The notes under the pieces are model-generated. The model was not told the DNA's origin and ran no database searches. It was given only the letters and a program-made list of their open reading frames with translations. Positions 1 to 10,900 of a stretch of 20,910 bases of DNA are shown piece by piece. The DNA is taken from the NCBI GenBank assembly GCA_010279815.1, contig QEOQ01000123.1:449838-470747 (forward strand). Direction: 5' to 3'. Both the position numbers and the translations under genes were made by a program. Position 1 is the stretch's first letter. Each line of letters starts with the position of its first letter. This DNA comes from Brachionus plicatilis (lineage: Eukaryota; Rotifera; Eurotatoria; Ploima; Brachionidae).

Positions 1-164
1 ACGGAGAATGCCAACAAATTAAAGCCTAGCTTTAGCGAAAACAAATTTATATTAAAGATTGGTTTACTCAAGATCTGGGTAAACATTTGCTTCTAAATGC
101 TAATTTTTGTTTATTTGTCATAAAAAATAGAAAATAGAGGCCTTTTATATCAATATCTATAATT

Positions 165-298
165 TTCTTTATCAACTAATTTGGTACTCGTTTCCGAGAC
201 AATCCGCGCTCAGATTATTCACGATTTTTCTCTAGAGCCATTAGACGAAGCCATCAAATTTACCAGCGCCACTACAAGCTCTTAGTCCACAATTTGTA
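165..298 (+). other. GC-richer island, possible terminal exon or remnant, unidentified
   Basis: Two overlapping plus-strand frames look protein-like. One contains LVSETIRAQIIHDFSLEPL and stops TAG at 287-289. The other contains RDNPRSDYSRFF and stops TAA at 299-301. Only one at most can be real. No ATG starts either, so coding would need an upstream exon. The minus strand is also possible. Confidence 0.2.
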
Positions 299-754
299 AC
301 CAAACACCCTTCTCAAGTACCTGCTATTAAATTACTCTAACCCTCTCCTCTAATAGAGTAAGTTTTTTTTTTTTTTAACGAGAGTAAATTTAATTAGGTA
401 AGCTAAAATTTTGATACACAAATCTAAAATTTAAGAAAAATATTATGAAATGTTATTTGCTATTGATTTAAGAAACCTAAAACTCAAAGAATGATTCAGC
501 GACGCTACAAAATTTAAATATTTAGTCAAAAAAAATTTGAAACAAGCCATTTGGATGCTGAAAAACGACGCTTGTTAGTTGCTTTCACTTTGCTAATATC
601 AAACACCTTAATTTAGAGAACAAGAAAATAATTAGAATCTAAATGGCATTGGTTTATATCTTCAGAAATTAATTAGCTTGGAGATGTAAGAGAACTTGTC
701 ATATTCACGTAAGAGTAAAATCTTTATCGAATTCAAGCTACATGTAAATAAATT

Positions 755-779
755 CATTAGGCACTTTTTGTGTCTAATG
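755..779. repeat. 10-bp stem, 5-nt loop hairpin
   Basis: CATTAGGCAC (755-764), TTTTT, then GTGTCTAATG (770-779) pairs over all ten positions with one G-U wobble in RNA. It lies about 1 kb past the RNF213-like stop, and no role is known. Confidence 0.5.
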
Positions 780-1709
780 AGCCCGTTACCCATAGCATTT
801 TGAGCGACTTGTCAATTTAAATACATTATGTTCCAAACATTCATTTGCTCAAAGCAAATTTCTTAACTTTAAATAACCGCTCTGACTAAATTTATTACTC
901 ATTTTACATTTTAAATGATTAACATTAATCAAAATTTCTGTATCCTAAAATGTTACTTAATGACAGTATTAATCATTTTGCTTATCTCTTTTTTTTTAAT
1001 TTTATTTTCTTAGTAACTTGAAACAAAAATTCCAATTCATCAGGGACCTTATTTAAATCTAATAAAAAATTTCTCAAATATAACCAGTTTTTAGATTTAT
1101 TTGTGAAAAAAAAGTTAAATAAAATTTTTTTTTCATCGCCTCTCAAAGTCCAGCTAGGCTTAGATTACTTTTAAAAAAAATCTAGAAATATTTTTGCGAA
1201 TTAATAAGAAATTCGACAGTAACATACAACAATTATGTTTTCACTTATACACTTAAATTTACGAAAATAAAAATTCCAATATGACACCCACGGTATCTAT
1301 AGTAAAAAAAAACATCGAAAGATGAAAAACAAAACGATTCGAAAACAAAAAAATTTCTAAATTTATCCATAGATACATTAAATTTTTAGCCATTTTTTCT
1401 GAATGGACATAAGCCTTTAAAAAATAATTAGTAATATTTTTATTTATCACCTGTGATATTTATGTAGTTAATTTCTAGATTTAAATGTAATTAAAGATTT
1501 TCATTTGAATTTTTGAATAATATTTCAAAGCTAAAAAAGAAAAGCTTTTTATATAGGAAATGTGGAGAACAAGCTAGAATTTAAAAAAAATCAATTAGAT
1601 TTTTAATTTAGCGTGCAGTCAGTTTGCTATGTATAAATTCACAAACAAGCAAAATGCAACCTGGAAACAAAAACACAACTAGAAGACTAATAACTCGTAT
1701 TGATTAAAT

Positions 1710-1715
1710 TTTATT
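1710..1715 (-). terminator. poly(A) signal AATAAA of the RNF213-like gene
   Basis: The minus strand reads AATAAA about 80 nt after the TGA at 1797, a normal distance for a short 3' UTR. Other A-rich hexamers are common in this sequence, so position is the main support. Confidence 0.5.
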
Positions 1716-1796
1716 ATAAATTAATTTTAAATTAATGTAAAAAAAATCAAGGCTCGTTAAATACGGTTTAAAAATGCTCAATTTAAATTCTATAAA

Positions 1797-1953
1797 TCAC
1801 TTCCACTGAAGACACACTCGCTTCCATATTGAATAAATACTGTCCATTTTAATTTCCTGACTGATTTGATTATTTAATTTTGCCGGAAAAACAAAGTTTT
1901 CCAGCATTATAACTCCGTCCAGTGATTCTAACGAATCGAACATATCTTTAATT
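1797..1953 (-). CDS. RNF213: RNF213-like terminal exon 7 (residues 4667-4718)
   Basis: After a 90-bp intron with acceptor TTTTAAG, 52 codons run in the phase set by exon 6: SIKDMFDSLESLDGV, then ENFVFPAKL, ending SIWKRVCLQWK and TGA at 1799-1797. The exon is too short to stand out as an open frame by itself. Support comes from exact phase fit, both splice sites, and the hydrophobic pattern continuing exon 6. A poly(A) signal follows about 80 nt later. Confidence 0.82.
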
Positions 1954-4900
1954 CTTAAAACAAAAAATTAAATAATTTTGATCTTAAAACTGAATTAATC
2001 CAAAATTAATTTTCGGAAAAATTCAAAATAAATTTTAACTTACGAATAAATGTTGATGTCATCTCCTATTTTAGTAGATAAAAAAAAATCTATTATCTGA
2101 TACAATATCACAGTCAATGAGATCAAACTAGCTTTGTCCATGTTCAAATCTAATTTGAGCATAGTTTCTATTTTAAATCTGTCATCTAGACTTTCAAATG
2201 GATCTTGACCACTAATGGTGCTCAAAATTGATTTTTTAGTAATCAACAAAATCCAAATAACTTTTAAATTTTTTAATCTACCATATTCCAATATTTTTGC
2301 TTTCAAAATTGCCTCTGTTTGCTTTAACAAAGAACCTGAGTAAATTTTTTTCAAAAAATCAACCAGACTGTCATTAGGATCAAGAGAAGTGACAATGGTA
2401 TAGTCGATGATTAAGCGTAGAGTGTTCAAGGCTTCAGATATTTCACTTATATTCTTAAAATCGTCCATTATTTGCGCCATTTCGCTAAGCCTCAAAGATT
2501 GCTGGACCACTTGTTCATTCAAAAGCTTAAAAGTTCTAAAATAAGAAATCTCGTCTGAGTATTCGAAAATTGGAATCGAATTTAAATCAATTTGAGCTTT
2601 GGAGCGCATATATTTGTCCATAATCTGATTCTCAATGCTTTCATATCTAAACACAAATTTGAGCTCCGTTGATTTATAGGAAAAATTTGATTGCAAAACT
2701 CTCAATAAGTCAGACTGTTTATCAAAAGTTATCAATTGGCTTTGGTCATCGAACAGTTGAGCTGATTTGGTCGGAATGTGACTCAATTTTTTTTTGCATT
2801 GCTCAAGCATTTCGTTTTGAATTTTAGCCATATAATGTATCATTAAATAAGACAGGAAACCATCGCCGCTTAAGGTTGGCAAAAAAAAGGATAACTTTGT
2901 TGTCATATCAAAGCTATGTTGGAATTGAACAGACAGGTTTTGCTTGGGAAAATTTTTCAACACTTAAAAAAATTTATTTAAATTGCTTTTATATTTTGAT
3001 CCAGGTTAAGTTCATGAATTATTTTATAAAAAAAAATTAAAAAATGATTTAGTTATTTAAATACATTATTTTTTTTCTAAAATTTAAATCTGAGATTCAG
3101 ATATTTTAATTTTTTTTGTTCAAAATTGATATTTCTTTCAAAGTGTAATCAAATTTTAATCAATATTTTTGTTCTAATTTAAAAGAAATGTATTAATGTT
3201 GAGTATGATTAAGTAATCCTTAAATGATATTCCAGATTTAGCAGTCATTTGCTTTTGATTCTCTTTAATATGTATTAAAATTAAGCTTTATTTAATTTTG
3301 TTATTTCTAGATAAGAGAATTTCTGATAAATTATTATGTAAAATCAAATAAATTAAAGGGTTTATATGTGAGGTAAAGTTTCCTAATGGAATATAAAATT
3401 TCCCTTGAGAGTCTCAAGAGAATAAATAGTTTTAATGTAAATTCATTACAATTTAATTCCTATCTTATAGAAAAAATACATTAGAATTACATAATATTTT
3501 TTTAACAGGCTATAAGTCGATAGAGAAAACAACTGCTGTTATGTTTGTCTTTTTTAAAATTTAAGTCACAATAATTATTTCGAAGCTAAATAAAAAATAT
3601 CATATTAAAAGAAAATTTTTATTTAGAAGCTCTGATTATAGTAAGCTAAATATTTATGCAATTAATTTTGAATTAATGTTAAATAAATATTCGGAAAAAT
3701 CACATTTTTTTCAGTTTAACATTAAAAAAATTAATTTACTTTCTCTCATTGAGATGCAAAATCAAATTAAATTACAATTTGATTAATTTGAATTTAAAAT
3801 CATGTTTAAATTCTTCAATATAACAAACAAAGCATCTAAAAATAAACATTTGTTTTTGCTTAAAAAAGTTTTATTCATTTTTTTGAGTCACTAAATAAAT
3901 TAACATTGATCCTTGAAGCCATCTGACCTATTTTTTTCAAATGAAATTTTTGTTTTTAATTTACCTTTTTTAAAATGCTGCTTTATATTTAAAAAAGTGG
4001 TTTTTTGATCATTTTTTGAAAATAAAATTTTAATTATCACCAACTTGAAAGAAATTTATTTTGAAGTATAAAGAAACTCAGGTTCAAATTATTTTTTTTT
4101 TAAATTTAAAAAAAAGAATAGTCGAAAAAATAACTTACTATATTCACTTATTTTTGGTTGAATAAAAAGCCACGTATTTTGATAAGCATTAACACATAAC
4201 TTAATTTTTTCCAATGACCACCCTTTTGGCACGCTTATCGAAGACAAATATTCGCCTAAACTTTCAGCTCGAGCTTTACTCTTAGATATGTTTTTATTAT
4301 GCTCCGATTTGAATAGATTTACCATTTGCATTATGAGACCCAAATTAACCAACAGTTCCAGCTGGAAATTTATTTCAATAAATTTGCTCAAAATTGCATA
4401 GTTATTTTTATTTTGTTGAACTTTGGCAAATTCTTTTGAAATCAAATCAAAAGATATGCTCGGTCTATACTTCCAAAACAATTCATTTTCATACAAATAA
4501 TTTTCTTTAGAAGTCATCATTGGAATGAGTTCGTAGGCCATAAAGTACAAAGCCGACTGACTATTCTCTTTACTTGAAAATTCCTGATTTTTCTCGCGTA
4601 TTTTTCTATTCGACTCTGACAATTCTTTGTTCAAATTTTCCAAAATATTGGCAAAGAACATTTCATAAAAATTCTCCTCCCAATCTTGTCTCTTAGCCTT
4701 GGTGTCAAACGAAAACTCTTTTGTCTCCGATTTGTAGGACAGAAATTTTTTGACACTCAAATGCAACAGCAAATATATTTCGTCCATGTTAAGGTTGAGC
4801 TCAGAGGCCAAAAGTGCCAAGTCGTTTTTGATCCTAATGAGAAAAAATGCTGCCAAATCATTTTCCTTGTGGCACATTCCGCTCATTACTTGGTCTTTAT

Positions 4901-7900
4901 TTTGGCCTTCATCTCCCAAAGCCAAGTACATGCACGCATCAATTAAAAATCTTTGGTAAAAAAATCCGGTCATATTTAGGGATCTCATGTTCTCAGCGCG
5001 GTTGCACAAATTCTGAATGCAATAGCCTTTCATTGTTTTGTCATGAATAGAATCGTCGATCATAGAGTTGTCACTTACAAGTCTATGCTGCTCGCCACCA
5101 ATAGCTTCTCCACAAGTTTTGCATTTGTCCATGATCCATGGACGACCACAGTCGCCAATCACGTATATGTGACCATTGGGACACGAGTAAAACTTGTTCG
5201 TAGAACTGCGACTTTGCAGCGCTATTTTGATGTCAAACAAGTTGTCTTGCGGCATGGTAGGAAGGTAACAGTTCTGGATTAGCATGGGCTGAGTTAAAAT
5301 TTTTCTCAAGGGTTCTATGATGGATAGTTTGGAAAAGAGAATAGAATACTTTAATTGCACTAAAAGCACTGTTAAATCAATATCACGCCAGTTTTCATCA
5401 TTTACTTGGAACAAATTTGAAAAAGAATTATTTAATAGAGGAGCGAAAATTTTTGTTTCATTTGGAAATGTTGACCTGAGCCATGGTTCGAATATTGAAG
5501 CCAAATTTGGGATGGAATCTGACATATTTTTGGCCAAAATGGTCACATTTTGATACAGACCCAGACATAGATAAGGTTCTGTTGTCTTTTTTTGCTCAAG
5601 CAGTTCTTTCAGAGGATGTGGGCTTCTGGTAGAAAAACAATCCAGTATGGCTTTTTTTGTTAGCACATACGAATCGTCAAGAAGCACATATCGGTCTATC
5701 ACTGAGTCATTATTTCCCACTATTTCTTCTGGTGTCACCCAATTGATGTCCTCATTTTTCATTACATATTTTACACTGGCCGAGCCATATTTTCGAACCA
5801 GATCTTTTATCAAAAAATTAATGAATGTATGAGTGTTGAGCTGGTGAATGGTTGTGTGAATTAAATTTTTTAAATTTTTGTTCAATTTTTGAAACAAATG
5901 AGTCTCTTTTACTTGTTCGTAAACTTTTTCACTATAAATATACTTGTTGAATGTGCTGACACAAAATTTAAATTTTGAAATTAAAATAAGACTTTGGACC
6001 TCGAATGATGAGTATCTTATCTTTTGTTGTTTAATGGTGCGCTTCAACAATTCAAATTTCTCCTTCGCCACAAGCTCGCTACTAAATTGGTCAGCTGTGT
6101 GGAGCTGTTGCTCAATTGATTTATCAATGGACTCAGTTATCAGTCCATCGAAAACACAGTTTATGTACAGAATGGACACTTCTTCGGCCGAAGAGAACAA
6201 ATCATTGCCAATGTAGGACTCGCTGTGAAACCAATTGGTCAAATGATCCCTGACAATGTTGCCATGATTTTTAAATATTATCTGAATTATAAGCGATCTA
6301 TGCATAAAATTGATCTCGAAAGACTGGTCAATTTTTTTACTTGTCACAACTTCTAAAATACATTTGATACATTCATTTGAGGTATTCTTATCAAACAATT
6401 TGTTAAAGCAGACATTATCAATTATGTCCAAATAAAACGAGCTCAGACATTCTTTTAAGTAAGCTGATGGCAGTTGATTGCAAAGAATTGCATCACAGTG
6501 AATGATAAATTTGTGCATTTTTAGGATGCTTTGTTCACCTTTAAAGTCAATATTTTGGCTAAAAAATTCGAAATATTTTGATGAGAGCTGACCGAACAGG
6601 TCTAATAAGTGGTGATATTTTTGCGAATTTTGGTCTTTGAGATGCTCAAAGTCGCTAGCAAATTTTCTTACCATGTTAATAAAATATTTGAGTGCGCACA
6701 AAACTTGGTACTGCTCAAAAATTTTCTCATCCTTTTTGGTGCTCACCAATTGAGCAACAAGTTGGCTTAGGTCGTAAATTTTGTCAAAGTAGTCCTTTTC
6801 AATGTGAAAATTGTTTAAAGTACTTAACTTTTTGAATTCTGAAAAACTCAGCTTGCAAGCTTCTACATCTAAATTGTTCACATTCTCAATGTGGTCCTCA
6901 ATTCCGGGCTGTAGATTGGCAAATTTGCAGAACATTTGACATTTAGATTGTTCCGAATGGAAAAAACAATGCACCATGGCCAATTTAATGTTAAGAGTGT
7001 CTGATTGGGACAAACTTTGAAGCAGAAATTTACTCAAAACATCCAGGCATTGCTGTGACCTGATCTCACAATTGATCAGCAAAAAATCACGTACATAGTA
7101 TTCTAAAATAGTTGAATCACATTTTGCTGCCAGATCATTTAAGAGCTGGTACAAAGGATTAAGTGAAAAAAATCTTGGTATCATTTGTTTTTGTGATTGG
7201 GGAGATGAGCAAGTTTGTAAATTGGAGTGGAGTAGATTAAATTGGGATATGAGAAGCCAGAAAAATGGAAGACTTGGTTTTAGATTTGCTGGAGAATCGA
7301 ATATGTTTTTTTTGACAAAATCCGAATGGCAGTCAAACATTTGCCGTTCGACACTCTCTTCGCACCACATGTCCGAATAGTGTATTTTCAGCAGTGATTC
7401 ATTTTCAAATATTCTCAACCATAAATTGTAGCGCCAATTTTGATCGACCAATGAGTCAATCAACACATCCATATTGGAATAGACATCCACTTGGCTCAGC
7501 ACGAATGCCAATAGTGGAGACAATTTATTGATCAAGTAGGTCTCACATGAGCGCCTAAGTGTCAAATTTTCGCGCATATTTTGGCAAATTTTGCCAAGCA
7601 AAGACGATTGACTATTATTCATGTAATTGTTTTCTTTATCTTTTTGCAGATGAATCAAACGCTTGGTCATTTTTTGCACAAAATTTTTGTCATCACACAA
7701 TTTATTGAGTAGATCAATGCGGTGTATAGTTCTGGTAAGATTGGTGTCTCTGATTAGCGAGCATGCTTTGTGCGAAAGTTTTTTTAGTAATAAGGAAATG
7801 GAAAAATTGCTGGCACCATCTATTTCCATTGTTTCGTCGTCATCATCCAAGCCTCGCTCCAATATTTGACTGAGAGTGGACTTTTTAAACCAGTCCAGAT

Positions 7901-10900
7901 GAGGCAAGTGCTCGCCAGGCTCTTCTATTTCGTCCAAGTGATAGCAAGACCAACCGTGCTGAAACGCCACAAAATTTGCGTTCTCTTTTTCCATTAGAAC
8001 CATCAAAACCACATGAAAATTTTGATCACATCTTACAGATTTGCTAGCCTCGGTTATGTAGTACCGGGCGCATGATACAAGATCGCCCTTTGTCGTATTC
8101 AAATCAGCTTGGATCAACAGAACACCACTTTCTTCTGCTGATGAATAAAATTGGTTCAATCGGGACACAAATTGGTGCTGGGTATCGAAAGATTGTAGCA
8201 AGCAAAAATCAATTGTGTTCACCATTAGGTCTCTTTTTAGCGCGTCCATGTCCAAGTTCATGATTGTTGACTTGCAGAACGAAGATATTTGGACAAGACT
8301 GGACTGGCGTCTAGTGCTGCTCAGATGGTATCCGAGCATTTCTTTTAAGCTAAAATGTTTCTGTATATCAAAGTACTGGTGATGTAAATGTGTGTCCCTT
8401 TGGCGAATTACTGACTCCGGGCTGGCACACTGCAGCATGATTGTGTGCGCTGTGCGAACAGTGTCCTCTTGGTCGAGACTTAGGCCGCTCAAACTGAGCA
8501 CAACACTTGCCACAGCGTCCGAGTGCAGGCCAACAATGCTCAGCTTACGCTCCTCTATCCACTCTTTGACTTTTTCCACAATTTTTTTTTGACATTCAGT
8601 CAAAATGGTGTCCGCGTTGAGAAAGTGCTTTTCCAAGCGATTTATAAGTGGTATGGGAAATCGCTTGGAGTCGTACACAGCCTCACGTTCCGCAATTATT
8701 ATCAAGCGGAAGTTTTCGTGCACCAAACATTTGATTCTGTGCGTGCCCAGGCCCAGATCGACATATTTTTGTCCGGCAAATTCAAAATAGTACTGATTAA
8801 GGGCATCGTAGAGGCTCTCGTACAAATTGTAGGCATTTAGCAGCACAACTGTCCTGCCAATTTCCATGCTATGCTTAATGAGACTAATGTTTCGGCATAT
8901 TTCGGTGTACTCTTGGTCCAAGCGAAAACTAGAGCTGAATATAATGGAAAGGTTGTGCATGGATATACCACATTTTTGTGCCAATTGTAGAGCAATATCG
9001 ATGACCGAGTTGTTGTCGGTCAGAAAAAGTAAATACCTTGAGTTGGACTCGAGGTATTCTTCTTTGAGAGCCGATTCGACCAAAGACAATGAGTCGCATT
9101 TAGGGTCTGTTGGCAAACTTTTGTTTGGTAGTGTTGAGTACAGCAAATGTCTAAATGGCTGGACACAATCAATTTCGAGGCCTCCAAAATTTCTTCTTAC
9201 CGCATGTTCAAGCTTTGACCAAGTCAAAATTTTGTCTTTGGAACAAAAGTAAAAAATCATCTTTATTAGCGAGTAATAGTCGCGCAGGCCGAAAAATTCT
9301 CGCTTAAACTCTCTGGCCTTGTGGCACACTTCCAGATAAGCCTTGGCCAAATATTCCAAATGATTTTCCATCTTTCGCAAAACTGTGGTGTCGTATGCGC
9401 AAATTCCCTTGGCCGTAACAATCAACTCTTCTATGTCCGGTTCGCCTCTTGACACAAAAAGACCCCTGTTCATTTTGGCCGGGTCCAGAGCCCAGTTGCT
9501 GATGCCAATCACCGCCACTCTTTGGCTCTGTCCTTGGCGCAAGTCGACACCTGACTCGAGCAGTGGATGAAGAACTTTCAAGGGCATCGATTCGGAGCCC
9601 TCAGCTAGTCCGATCTCGTCCAAATTTACCACTGCCACTGATCGGTTTGTGTCCGCTGTTTCCTGAAATTTGGCCGCTTCTTGGAATGTGTTCAGGATCA
9701 TTTCGGATGTGGTCAATGGCGAGCACTGAAAATTTAGAAAAAAAGTCTCTTTTAAATGCTGAAAAAGAGTTGATTTAGAGTTTCGACCCTGCATTGCTCG
9801 ACTGACTATTGACTTTGCCAATGATTTGGAGCTTCCTGGCTTGCCCACTATGAACAATGGTATCCGTAGCTCAATGCAAACTATCATCATAAACACATTT
9901 TCGAACAGGGCTGAATTTCGAGCTATGTTTTTCTGGTTAAAAACAATTTCATCAAAGAAAATGCTCTGGCATTGGAACATTTCATTGTAGGGCCAGTCGT
10001 GTGGGACCTGCTGGGGATACATTTGCATTATCATGGCGCGGTATTTGCGCCTGGTCTCGTTGCTGTACAATGCTGAATGGTAGCAGATCATTAAACTCAA
10101 AATAAAGGAACGAATTAAAGGCGGAAGATCGCTTTCGAAAGGCTTAGAAATTTGGTTCATGCGAGAAAATATGATGTCCTTTAGTGAATAGAACCATTTG
10201 GTGATGGTGACTATGCGCCCTATGTCCCGGATGCTCACAAAACTGCACTCGTCTTCTGAAGTGCGCATAAATTTTTGACTTTGTTCAACCAAATTGACCA
10301 TAAGATCCAAAGTTGGCTTCATTTCACTTCTTTTTAGCTCTGGGCTAATCTCTGAAATTATTTGATAAATGTAGACTTTTTCCACTGACTGTTCAAGTTG
10401 ACCAAAGTCCCAAACAAGAGGCAGAAGACTTGTTGGCAAAGGCTGAACTCTGTAGACAAGTTGTCGCATTGGTATATGGCCAAGCTTTTCTTTAGTATCA
10501 CTTGAGGACACGTAAAAGCCAAGTCCTGCTGATTCAAGCTTCTCTATCATCTTGTCCGAGTGCTTTCTGTACGGGTTCACGGCAGCGACTATTTTTAGTC
10601 CATGCTCAAAATCGATTGTGCGCCCACCACATGTACCATCGCACATTATTTCCTTTATCAGACCTATTTCTTCAGTTGTATTCGCTTCGTCAAAAAAGAG
10701 AATGCATGTGATCAGCTGAGCTGAATTTCTGGCCGTTGTATGATCTAAGCTGTGATAATTTGTCAACGATATTTGCTCGGCTTCAGCTAGATAGCTCTCT
10801 ATCTCGGAACATGTTGTTCCACCATGAATTTTCATGTGAACCAAATTTTGGTTGTTGTTGGGTCTTATTAGTTTACTAAAATATTGAATCAAACTTGTCT

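Larger units (their letters stand above)
1..1796. other. 3' flank of the RNF213-like gene; mostly AT-rich, possible end of a neighbouring gene at the left edge
   Basis: From about 360 to 1700 the sequence is A/T-rich with no frame I trust; a 63-codon minus-strand frame at 1259-1450 looks like chance. The first 93 bases are open on the plus strand (TENANKLKPSFSENK, then stop at 94-96). The 180-360 stretch is clearly richer in G+C and has 40-codon open frames in two registers. Neither could be assigned to a family. Confidence 0.4.

Noticed and set aside
270..283. GTAGTGGCGCTGG (minus) as an insulator-factor site or a retroelement primer-binding site
   Set aside because: Only a partial match to the remembered core, with no LTR or second site nearby.
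1259..1450. 63-codon minus-strand frame
   Set aside because: Phe/Leu/Asn-rich translation typical of AT-rich noise, no splice or family support.
2961..2963. GTG at 2963 as the start of a separate 307-residue gene
   Set aside because: The G is the last base of a splice acceptor; the segment joins exon 5 in phase and is the RNF213 C-terminal domain.
3761..3783. AT-only hairpin in intron 5
   Set aside because: An 8-bp stem made almost wholly of A/T in such DNA is expected by chance.
4686..10711. Many plus-strand frames of 60-128 codons across the long exons
   Set aside because: They are shadows of the minus-strand RNF213 exons: no family signatures, and they overlap frames with clear AAA and RZ motifs.
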